DNA of 64,000 nt, from contig CM114271.1 in assembly GCA_050084515.1 (NCBI GenBank), positions 31,992,001-32,056,000 on the forward strand. The letters are read 5' to 3'. The notes under the pieces are model-generated. The model was not told the origin of the DNA and made no database searches. It was given only the letters and a program-made list of their open reading frames with translations. Made by a program: the position numbers and the translations under genes. Positions 55,411 to 64,000 of this stretch are shown here, piece after piece (the stretch's first letter is position 1; the number at the start of each line of letters is the position of its first letter). This stretch comes from Blasia pusilla. Taxonomy: Eukaryota > Marchantiophyta > Marchantiopsida > Blasiales.

Positions 55411-57285
55411 ATATAAATGGTAAATAATAAATGGTAAATAGATCAAGCCCGTGGGACCCAAAGGGTCAAAAGGCTGAAAAACACATTACAAGTCATTCAT
55501 TGACTGACCTTGAAAAAGATCCTTAAGACATTCTCCTAGCTACAACCTAGAGCACTTGAGCGATGAATGATGACGTCCCTAATATAACAACCTAAATCAT
55601 AAGGCACTAGCTGTAGTAAAGAATAGAAATTCTCCACATCTATTTTATGAGCTAGTCTTATTTCTCCATACCTTGGACATGTAACAAACACATGCTCTTC
55701 ATCCTCAATATTTTTTCCGTCACATATATGAGACCCAGTTCTATGATGTGCGATAATATGTCGTAAGAACGTGGAGATCCCCGCAAGTAGGTATCCTTGT
55801 TCACAATATACAAGCATAGGATTAACATGAAGTTGATAAAACTCCATTTTGGTGCCCGCACTGCTCCAAATGATGTTGAGAGATTGCTTCTGTAGATGCT
55901 CACGGAGGGCCATCGGTTTCAAGTCCCAATCGCGTTCTGCCACATTCCTCTTTGAAGACCAAGTTACCACATCCGCCATCCACCCTATGGAACGTGTGGC
56001 TCGCAAAGCTTGATAAGGGAGGCGAGAAACATCAAGAGATCTCACCCTTGCGATGTAAGTGATGGTCAAATAAAGAGCTTCAGCTTCTAGAGGAAGAAAA
56101 CTTGTTTCCGCAAGAAGAATAGCATACGGAGTTTGGTTTTTTACACCCAATTCTTCTTGTAGAAAGATCTTTTGCACTCTTTCCACACGCTCCCAACCTG
56201 TCTTCTTACAACTAGGGCCCCAAACTTGGGTCCCATATAAGACCACCGGTAACACTAAGCTCCTAAATAAGAATTTCCTTAGACTCCAAGACACAAGATG
56301 AGCTCTTCTACACCGGTTTAAAAATGAATATAGAGCTTTGTAACCAGCTTCTACTCTCTTTTGCACGCAAAGTGCCCAACTATAGTCATGAGAGAAATCG
56401 ATGCCTAAATATTTGTAACTCTTCACTTGTTCTAATTGTAGACCTTTGTAAAAGAACGAGAACTTGGATCTAGTACCCACTATAATGACTTTAGACTTGT
56501 CCATATTAACCTCCATCTGATTCTGGGTACAAAACCTTGCCAAAGTGTCGAGGTGCTTTTGTAAACTAATGCCATCACGTGCTAGTAATATGATATCATC
56601 TGCATACAATAGAGCTTTGATGACAAAGTCCCCAAGCTTGACCCCTTCACTATCACATTCCTCCAACCACTTTTCGATATCATCTATGAAAACTCCAAAA
56701 AGTGTAGGGGAGAGAGGGCAACCTTGAATGACTCCAATGGTGCTCAAGATCTCTTGAGTTTGTGAACCTTTGATCTTGGCCCGAACGGAATGGTATAACG
56801 TGGCCACATCTGCTAGGAGATTTTGTGGAACTCCAATGGCTTGCAGCCTTTCCCATAAGAGCTTGCGAGGTACAATATCAAAAGCTTTCTTGAAATCGAT
56901 GAAGTCGCAAAACAAAGCTTTTCCATTGCCCTTAGATTTCTCCCATAAAACACGCAAGGCCAAGATATGATCGATGGTGTTGTATGTTGGACGAAAACCA
57001 GCTTGGACCAGTGCTCTCTTTTGGAAAGACTCTGTCCATGTGCTCAACTTCGACTCCACCAATTTCCCAAACAACTTGGCAAAAACACTACCCACCATGA
57101 TAGTGCGATAGTTTGTTACCAAGTCCTTCCTTCCTGATTTGTGAATAGGGACAATCTCCCGTAGCGACCAGGTTGAAGGAAAACCATAGATAACAGCATC
57201 ACCCAATAATTTGGTGAGGATCGGTCCAATACAATCTCCTCCCCGCTTGAAAAGTTCAATAGAAAGACCATCCAAATAGAAAGAC
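55411..57285 (-). mobile_element. LINE copy 8, 5'-truncated
   Basis: Tail on plus AAATGGTAAATAATAAATGG at about 55415-55440. It carries RT and C-terminal region only and meets another LINE fragment head-to-head near 57285. Confidence 0.9.
55536..57275 (-). pseudogene. LINE ORF2 RT to C-terminus, open for 579 codons
   Basis: The longest open reading stretch in the window: from MDGLSIELFKRGG through FKKAFDIVPRKLLW, GVIQGCPLSPTLFG, LLYADDIILLARDG and KYLGIDFSHDYSW to SSALGCS. The endonuclease and RT N-terminus are missing, and an in-frame deletion removes the first CxxC of the finger (GSH joined to ICDGKNIEDEEH). Confidence 0.88.
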
Positions 57286-58052
57286 CATCCAAAGCAAAGG
57301 TGAAGTCTTTCTAGCTGGAGATTTCAATGCTCGCACACGTATTGCTCAATTTACCCAATTCTGTGATTTCTTGATTTCTCCTCTTCTCGAAGAATATGAG
57401 GATGGTTTATGGTCTAGAATCTCTTCAAATCTTTCTACAAATCCTTTGACAGAGTATTTTTTAACCTTTGGAGCCACTTGTAATTTGAAAGTTCTTAATG
57501 GAACCTCTCATTTTCCCAACTCTCACTCCAATACGTGTTTCTCCTCTACCGGCGCTAGCACCATCGATTATCTTTTGTCATCGCCCGTTGATAGCTGTCT
57601 TATCTCTACATTTGATATTCTAGAACCTCAGCCTGAATCAGATCATGCACCTCTCTTGTTTACTCTCTCACTGTCAAAGGAAATTCTTCTCTCGACATGT
57701 CAATCTATTTTAGCTTCTCCCAAGTTTCGCTTAGATCCTGGTAAAAAAGATCTTTATATGCTACATTTACAAGAACACTTGACTCGCATTGTATGGAGCC
57801 CTAATCCAAACACGGCAAGTATGCAACTAACGGAATTGCTCAAAAACAGTGCATCTAAGTTCTTTTCGCGCCACTGGGATAGAAGTGCTAGGAGGCTGCC
57901 TTATAATGGGTGGTTTGACTCTGAATGCAAGCAAGCAAGGGCACGAGCAGCTGATAAATCTTTGGATATCCCAAGTCGGCTTATTATGACGAGCCTTTAC
58001 AAATACTTGGTGAAATCTAAGAAACGAGCTTTCTTGCGGCGAAAACAAGAGT
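57286..58052 (+). mobile_element. LINE internal fragment (endonuclease end to RT start)
   Basis: It begins in the EVFLAGDFNARTR region and stays open from 57371 to 58050 (ESDHAPLLFTLSLSKEI, LTRIVWSPNPNTASM, KKRAFLRRKQES), then is cut and joined to gypsy type 2 RNase H. No tail or 5' end is present. Confidence 0.85.
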
Positions 58053-58605
58053 CAAGGTCAACTAGATGACAACAAACAGGGCTTTTCGGTTTACTACGCC
58101 GGACGGCAACTCTCTTCGGCGGAACAGAAATATACAACCACCGAACGAGAGGCGCTAGGCATGGTCTTCTCGTGTAAAAAGTTTCGACACTATTTATTGG
58201 GTTACGAATTTATTGTCCATGTCGACCATTTCGCGCTCAAACCATTAATGGTAAAGGCGGACTTGTCCGGTCGTATTGCGCGATGGATCCTTCTGCTCCA
58301 AGAATTCAGATTCGATGTGGTTACCCGTGCCGGCAAGGTGCATACAAATGCCGATTTTCTTTCCAGGTTAAGGATGACGAACACGGACCTCACCCACTCC
58401 GTCAATGATACCTTTCCCGACGAAGACCGGTTGTGCAAGTCCTTTTATGAGGATATTTTGCGTTTCTTAATTACTTTGCAACTTCCAGGCCCCATGACAG
58501 CGGAGGAGCGCGCAGTTTTCTTACATAAGATAGGACCATATGAGATATGTCAGGGGATCCTATTCAAATTAGGTGCGGATGAAGAGTATCGACGATGCTT
58601 GGAAG
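58053..58605 (+). mobile_element. Gypsy type 2: RNase H and start of integrase
   Basis: The frame reads QLDDNKQGFSVYYAGRQLSS, TTTEREALGMVFSCKKFRHY, DHFALKPLMVKADLSGRIAR and VVTRAGKVHTNADFLSRL, then a spacer to YEICQGILFKLGADEEYRRC. A conserved gypsy RNase H with the TEREAL helix and the HTNADxLSR end. It is cut at 58605 by element A on minus. Confidence 0.87.
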
Positions 58606-59240
58606 CAGACTACCGGACGCGGAATAAGTGCAATAGCCTCCACCTTTGCTTGCTGAACTCCCAAACCATTTGGATAGATCACATGATCCAAGTACTCAAC
58701 ATCCTCATGGAAGAACTTACACTTTCCTGGATGCAAACGTAGACCATGAGCTTTCAACCGCTCAAACACCATCTGCAAATGTATCTGATGCTCCTCCACC
58801 GTGTTACTGAACACCTAGATATCATCAATGTAACACCGAACAAAATCCAACCCTCCTAGGATCCTGTGCATCACTCTCTCAAACTCGGCAGGTGCATTCT
58901 TCAACCCAAAGGGTAAGAATTTCCACTGGTATAAACAATCCTTGCCATGAGAGTTGACACCCCAAAATGCTGTCTTGGCCTTGTCACTCTCCCGAATCGG
59001 AAATTGATGGTATCGTGCCCGAAGATCCAAAGTACTGAAAATCTTTGCGTGTCCCACCACATCAAAGATCTCCTCAAGTGTAGGCATGGCATACCTATCG
59101 GCCTTGGTTTGCCGATTGATAGGACGGTAATCTCCACACATCCGCCTATCCGTGTAGTTGCCATGCATATCCTTTTTAGTAGGCATGACAGTGGCTGATG
59201 CATACTCTCCATGCGACAACTCCACTAATCCAGCCTCCAA
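58606..59240 (-). pseudogene. Element A reverse transcriptase (downstream of the methyltransferase)
   Basis: The frame reads AGLVELSHGEYASATVMP, CGDYRPINRQTKADRYAMP, FSTLDLRARYHQFPI, LPFGLKNAPAEFERVM and CYIDDI at about 58815-58830, a TAG directly after, then HPGKCKFFHEDVEYLDHVIY and IPRP. A typical Ty3/gypsy RT with YIDD active site; a single stop and the cut at 58606 disable it. Confidence 0.87.
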
Positions 59241-59749
59241 AAGGTCAACATCCTACTCTGAATCAGTTCCCTCTCCATATCACTATATCGGTAGGGACGA
59301 CGGAAGATTGGCGTATCACTAGCCAAATCAATCCGTATACCGGGTCCAATCAGAGAACCCAACTCCTTCATGCTAAAAGCAAAACAACTCCTATAGCACG
59401 TAGGAACTGTGTCAAGCGTCGTTTCTCACCTCCCGTAAGCTTGGGCCCAAGTAATGGCTCCCAAGTCTCCTCCACTGGCACACTAGAGGGAGAGGACGAT
59501 GCCATTGGCTGCTACGCAACCCCCTCACAAGATGGTACATCCTTAGCTACACCATCATCTTAGCAAATAACTCCTTCAGCAGCATGAGCAACCAACTCCA
59601 CATGCCCGGCCATTACATCCCATTTACTCCAAGGATGCAAAATACTACTCTCCTCGCCCCCAGCCGATGCTTCTACCGTCCCGGTAGCCATCGAGCTCAT
59701 TACAAGGGGTGGAAGACCCACAGACATAGTCCGAAGTCGACGCTGCTCG

Positions 59750-60506
59750 GCCATACCAAGACTCAAAATCCAAGTCAAACAATTCAGGTCCATGGCCTGA
59801 CCCAACACATGACGTCGTGAAGCCTCAGAAATAGAAGCAACCGCTGTCACACCAGTAGCAAATCCCATCGCACGCTCTCTCTCTCATCAGCGTTAGGCTC
59901 CACCAACTATCGCACATGAGAATCCCATACAAGCCCCGGACCACCTTCCCTGTAGGCATGTGACGAGGGAAAACTCACAAATGTGGGTAGTGCCATCCTA
60001 GGCTGGCCCACACGGTTCACCACTGCCATGGATGACCGATCAATAACCCTCACCACCTGAGAAAGTCGCCCAGTATCCAAGATACTATCCACTGTAAGGC
60101 AAGGATCCCGCTGCACTGCATCATATGCTCGACGTAGAACCTCCCTAGGCCATAAGTTTGTCCAGCACAAGCGTGGACAATGTGCACGCGAGCCAACTCG
60201 CGCTGCATCCAACAACACCGCTGGTCCAATCCAAGACCGCACCTCATGAACACTCGCCATCATCCGGGTCCGAGTGTCACCCAACAATGGAACATTCTCC
60301 AGAATGTAAGCTGGAGCACGTGCCTGATGAACCTGAAGATGTCGTAACACCCGTAACATCTCCCAAAACAATCGAGACCTAGGGTCGTGTAATCCCTTAC
60401 CACGACCTGCACGTGTATGAACCTGACATGGGCACCCAGCAATCACCAAATCCACAGGACCAACCCTCTCAAGGTCCTGCGCCCCCAACAATGCAATGTG
60501 TGACAG
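59750..60506 (-). pseudogene. Retrotransposon-encoded cytosine-5 DNA methyltransferase (DNMT3/DRM-like)
   Basis: On minus: LLGAQDLERVGPVDLVIAG, then motif IV CPCQ (PCQ at 60424-60432), DPRSRLFWEMLRVL, motif VI ILENVPLL (ENV at 60291-60299) and the motif VIII-like VLLDAARVGSRAHCPRLCW. After a TAG near 59905 and a 1-nt shift in a GA run near 59880, MGFATGV and RRHVLGQAMDLN follow (motif IX-X-like). The (S/G)RLFxE and DAxxV...HxxRxxWxN pattern is closest to DNMT3/DRM among C5 methyltransferases known to me. Motif I is missing here because of the join at 60507, but it is visible in the older copy. The enzyme transfers a methyl group from AdoMet to cytosine; its use to the element is unknown. Confidence 0.8.
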
Positions 60507-61322
60507 ACGCCCCCTGATCGGTCTCCTCAAGATGGGCGCGGACGTCAACCTGTCCTTGAGCAACTGAAATGCTCGCTCTTGCTCATCCCCCCAGTGCCAT
60601 TCGTGATCCACCTTGGTCAGCAAGGTTGGCGGCTTCGCAGTCGAACTGAATCCCTTGACGTTCCGCCGCTAGAAGTTTGCCAATCCCATGAATGCGCAAA
60701 CACAACTCACATTTGTAGGGCGTGGAATGCGTGAGATAGCCTCTACCTTTGTCTGTTGAACACCAAGGACCCTTGGGTATATTGTATGACCCAAGTACTC
60801 AATCTGGTCGTAGAAGAACTTGCACTTTCTTGGATGTAGCTTCAGCCTAAGTAATTGCAATCGTCGAAACACCTCCTCTAGATGTCGCTCATGCTCCTTA
60901 ACCGTGGCGCTAAAGACTACGATGTCATCAATATAATACCTAGAAAAATCCAAACCAGCCAAGATCCTATCCATGACCCTCTGAAACTCAACCGGGGCGT
61001 TCTTTAACCCAAATGGTAAGAACCGCCACTGGTACAAACAATCCTTCCCGTGAGGATCGATGCCCCAAAATGTTGTCTTTTGCATGTCCTCCAATCTGAT
61101 AGGCAGCTGATGGTATCTAGCTTGCAAATCCAATGAACTGAAAATCTTTGCGTGACCAATTGCATCAAAGATCTCCTCAGGGGTGGGCATGGCATACCTA
61201 TCGAACTTCGTCTGCCGATTGATAGGTCGGTAATCCCTACACACCCGCCTATCCGTCCAGTTGCCATGCACATCCTTCTTGGCAGGCATGACAGTGGCAG
61301 ATGCATACTCCCCATGCAACAT
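60507..61322 (-). pseudogene. Element A reverse transcriptase (upstream copy)
   Basis: Open for 217 residues from MLHGEYASATVMPAKKD through FSSLDLQARYHQLPI, LPFGLKNAPVEFQRVM and YYIDDIVVFS (about 60910-60936) to MGLANF, then a TAG near 60670 and the RT-RNase H join TKVDHEWHWGDEQER to RPIRGR at 60507. CGDYRP is CRDYRP here. The reading frame then continues without a stop into the methyltransferase. Confidence 0.87.
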
Positions 61323-61944
61323 CTCTACTAGTCCTAGCTCCTAATCTGAATCAGAGCCCTCTCCATATCACTATACCTGTAGTCACCAACCAACTAGACC
61401 CTCCGGTCCGCTGTCCACCATAGCTAGTCCGCAAAATTTTGATCGACAATTACTTCACAAAAAATCAGCTACAACCGAGCTCTGTACTCCGAGCTAAAAA
61501 TCAGACAAACTTGCTGTCCATACACCTCCAGAATCGCAAATCCGACAGCGCTTCCGCCAAGTTTCATGCGCACAAAAATCCGCAACGCTCCACACACTCG
61601 AGCAGATAGCTTCACATGAGATCACAATACAAGTAGCAATAGGAACCTCTCACCCAATCTAGATGAACTTCAACAGAGCTTCCGCACTCCAAGCTCTCCA
61701 CATCAGAAAACCGTCGAACACGAACCAGAATCTTCAATCCTCGATAACTTCCAACTACCTTGACGAAATCCGGCAATCTAAGACGCCTTGGAAAGCTCTT
61801 AGCAAGGCGCTTCCTTCCAACCAACCACGCACCAGATTCACACCTCCAACATAGGCCACAAGCCACGAACATCCATGGCTGAGTACACAATCAGCCCTAA
61901 CAAGATCCTACTGATCTACAATCGAAGCTACCATCGATCTACTC

Positions 61945-61956
61945 CAGTTCTTTGAG
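61945..61956 (-). promoter_or_regulatory. Primer-binding site of self-priming type
   Basis: CTCAAAGAACTG starts immediately after the terminal CA of module A1. It does not match the usual initiator-tRNA-Met site. It is the exact complement of CAGTTCTTTGAG at 32045-32056 in A2 of the other copy, and 11 of 12 bases match A1 of this copy (62120-62131). Confidence 0.65.
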
Positions 61957-62324
61957 TGAAATCCGTGAAAGACCTACTATCATAAAACACATATACAATC
62001 ACATACAATCGAGCCAAACCCACTCCACGATGGGAGAATCTAGGTCGAAGCTTGCGGGAAACACCATAGCCAAGAGCTCTCCTCACTACCAAGGCTAACT
62101 CCCAACGCAACAGGTTCAAGTCAAAGAACTGACTGTTCTTTTAGCGCACTCCACCTTATATCCTCCAACATAAGAGCGGGCCCTACTGGGAAAGTCACCC
62201 CCAACTGAGTAACCCCCAACCCTATGTATGAAACCGCTTCTCTACCAAGCCACTACGGTCCTACATAAGGAATGGCCTCTAATAGCACACTATACCCTAC
62301 GACATAATCCGTATGGTCATGACA
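61957..62324 (-). repeat. Terminal module A1 of element A
   Basis: 368 bp on minus from TGTCATGACC (62324) to GGATTTCA (61957), matching A2 at 31852-32219 with few differences. No B module precedes it: type 2 integrase starts at 62325 after the terminus, with CTGC (GCAG on minus) as the flanking four bases. Confidence 0.82.
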
Positions 62325-63027
62325 CTGCCCATTGGAATTAGTAAGTGATCGGGGCACTCACTTCTTAAACAAGACTATTGAGTCTCTCACTTCCCACTTT
62401 TTGATTAAGCATCGGAAAACCACGCCCTACAACCCTAAAGCCAACGGGTTGACGGAAAAATCTAACGGCCTGATCTGCCGGATATTGAATCGATTGACGG
62501 TCACCTATTCCTATGATTGGGACATGAAAATCTCCGCGGCATTGTGGGCATACCAAACAGCGGAGAAGGTCACGACAAAGCATACCCCGTTCTTCCTGAC
62601 TTATGGCGTTCATCCCTTAACCCCTATTGAATGGGCTTTGCCCACTTATCGAGTACTGGAAGGAACGAGAACGGAGGCCGTCAACAAAGTTTTCCAAGGA
62701 AGGAATGAGACCTTAGTTGCGTTGGAAGAAGCACGCACGTTGGCGTTACGCTAGACGAAACAGGTGCAAAAAGCACGCAAACAACGTTACGATCGACATC
62801 TCCGGCCACAATCTATAAGCGTGGGAGACTTGGTGCTGTTGTACGATAACCGGCGACTCAAGTTCCCCGGAAAATTAAAATTAAATTGGATGGGGCCCTA
62901 CTGGGTATTGGCCATCTATGATAATGGATCCCTAGAGTTGGGGACCTTAAAGAGAGAATCCCTGCCCACGCGGGTCAATGGAATGCATGTGCGTCAGTAT
63001 TATGAGCCTCAACCTTATGCGGACTGA
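62325..63027 (+). pseudogene. Gypsy type 2 integrase, C-terminal part
   Basis: From the cut site: CPLELVSDRGTHFLNK (second Asp), NPKANGLTEKSNGLI (catalytic Glu), TTKHTPFFLTYGVHPLTPIE, one TAG at 62753-62755, then SVGDLVLLYDNRR and LKLNWMGPYWVL, the GPY/F C-terminal module, ending QPYAD with TGA at 63025-63027. It lacks a PHD finger or chromodomain. Confidence 0.86.
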
Positions 63028-63028
63028 A

Positions 63029-63244
63029 ACAGGAGGAAGGGGGGTAAGCGAATGCCTCTAGCTTCGTAGCTTAGCGAAGAGCAAAGAGCAAAGCAGGACG
63101 AAGTGAAAAGCGAAGCAGCAAAGCGCGACGGTTCTTGAAGAGCGAAGGGCGAAGCGCCAAACTAACTGTTGCAGTTCCAACGCCAACAACAACAGCCAAG
63201 CGGGGACTATATAAGCGTCCTTATGGAACCAGACAGGTCATTTC
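63029..63244 (+). promoter_or_regulatory. Polypurine tract and probable 3' LTR with TATA box of gypsy type 2
   Basis: ACAGGAGGAAGGGGGG at about 63030-63045 follows the integrase stop and looks like a polypurine tract; the LTR should begin next. TATATAAG at 63209-63216 is a good TATA box. Repeats of AGCGAAG/AGCAAAG words fill 63070-63150. The LTR ends are not defined because the partner LTR is absent. Confidence 0.5.
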
Positions 63245-64000
63245 ATGGACAGGGTAAACAAAAAGTTGCGGAGCAGACCAAAGCGCGGCGTTCACCGAGC
63301 GCGACGTACAGCCATGCCTCGCGAAGACTCCACGCCCATTCTGCAAATTGCGGCAATGCCGATGGTCAAGTTGTTCCCCGAGCTGGTCGAAGCACTGGAA
63401 GCGAGCTCTTTGGCGACGTTCTTTCAATCCAATTGGACACTAACATCAGGAGAACTCCTCGGAGAGCTTCATTCCTCAACGGCAGCAGCCAAGTTTCAGA
63501 AGAAGGGTCTTTGATATCGCGCACAACCCCAACAGTGGACGCTGGATGATTGGCGAGCCACGTACATGCTTCCGGCTGCCCCAGAGTATGAGTACAATAC
63601 TCAGCTCTTGGTGAAACACGAAGAATTGTTGGCACTCGGCTGTGTCATGTCTGATCGTCTGGGCAGGAATGGTTACAAGGCTACATCGCTGTCTCCACCA
63701 TTATTTGGATAGTTTTGTGAGCATGTGATGACGTTATTTTACCCAGCTCGATCTTACTACCTAACCAACAAGCTCGTCAAGATTTGTTACCTTCTTTGGA
63801 ATCAGCACTTGGATCCCGAGGCGCCGGGAGTCGACTTTGCTTCCTTTGTCGACGGGAACGTACGAAACATGCTGGAGGTGCTTCATCCAAGCACGAAGTC
63901 ATACTTATCGCCTTTTGTAATCCATCTGTATCTTCATAAGCAGGAATTGACGTCGGACGAAGCACTCGAGTGGTCGCAGGTCACTCCGGTTCGCTTACCA
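63245..64000 (+). pseudogene. Unidentified reading frame, partial
   Basis: ATG at 63245 (MDRVNKKLRSRPKRGVHRAR), a basic N-terminus, then one frame continuing to the window edge with a TGA at 63512 and a TAG at 63709-63711. Later text reads WTLDDWRATYMLPAAPEYEY, then KLVKICYLLWNQHLDPEAPG and LSPFVIHLYLHKQELTSDEA. It could be a retrotransposon Gag or a host-derived piece; I do not recognise the family. Confidence 0.3.

Larger units (their letters stand above)
58606..62324 (-). mobile_element. Element A, 5' half: A1 repeat, primer site, leader, RT, methyltransferase, RT
   Basis: On minus from 62324: A1 (368 bp), self-complementary primer site, a leader of about 600 nt with no readable gene, RT to RPIRGR at 60507, then an abrupt in-frame switch to a DNA methyltransferase (60506-59750), a linker and a second RT (59240-58606). 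It is chimeric: the first RT joins the methyltransferase by a rearrangement, while the methyltransferase-to-RT order also occurs at 42225-43420 and is probably original. Confidence 0.82.

Noticed and set aside
63169-63549. Alternative frame of 126 codons near the right edge
   Set aside because: It overlaps the longer broken frame starting at 63245 and starts inside the presumed LTR; no recognisable domain.
1-64000. tRNA or rRNA genes
   Set aside because: I looked for cloverleaf-like and rRNA-like segments by eye and found none I could support; a covariance-model scan would settle it.

Overview
The window looks like repeat-dense nuclear DNA of a plant. It holds one ordinary host gene, a ubiquitin-conjugating E2 of the UBC13/UBE2N type, on the minus strand at 45721-48605 with eight small exons and GT-AG introns. 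The E2 sequence, Ty1/copia and Ty3/gypsy elements and plant-type splice sites all fit a streptophyte. A non-seed land plant is my best guess, but this is inference only. Almost everything else is nested, broken retrotransposons.

Layout. 1-15.3 kb: pieces of a degenerate gene family with a ParB-like motif and a beta-class DNA-methylase-like domain. It is split by a LINE and surrounded by about 15 short imperfect palindromes; a SWIM zinc-finger fragment lies next to it. 15.3-20.1 kb: a broken Ty1/copia element carrying a 5'-truncated LINE. 20.1-30.1 kb: a block of LINEs in both orientations, lying between two parts of a Ty3/gypsy element that I call element A. 30.3-34.2 kb: integrase, PHD finger and terminal repeats of two element A copies. 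34.2-42.2 kb: more LINEs. 42.2-43.7 kb: an old element A relic with a cytosine methyltransferase. 45.7-49 kb: UBC13. 50.5-52.7 kb: a third element A 3' part. 54.1-58.05 kb: LINE pieces, one very old. 58.05-63.0 kb: a second gypsy type (type 2) interrupted by the 5' half of element A. 63.0-64.0 kb: LTR-like sequence and an unidentified broken reading frame.

Most notable system: element A. Assembled across copies it appears to be terminal module A1, a self-complementary primer site, a DNMT3/DRM-like cytosine-5 methyltransferase, reverse transcriptase, RNase H, DDE integrase, a C-terminal PHD finger, then B1-A2-B2. The terminal repeats are split: 368 bp alone on the left, 106-368-106 bp on the right. 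The two outer ends are flanked by the same 4-bp sequence in the same gypsy integrase target. The 12 nt after A1 complement a site about 30 nt downstream of a TATA box inside the repeat, as in Tf1-type self-priming. No single intact copy is present, so the full structure is inferred.

The LINE family is also unusual. It has 177-bp tandem monomers at its 5' end (mouse-L1-like layout), a coiled-coil/RRM ORF1, an in-frame UAG-CAA-UCC between ORF1 and ORF2 in six copies, an APE endonuclease/RT ORF2 with a CCHC-like C-terminal finger, and a heptamer (TTTACCA)n tail in place of poly(A). Many frame-breaking differences between copies fall at CAG/CTG and CCG/CGG sites. This may be a read or assembly artefact of methylated CHG sites, so some breaks may not be real.
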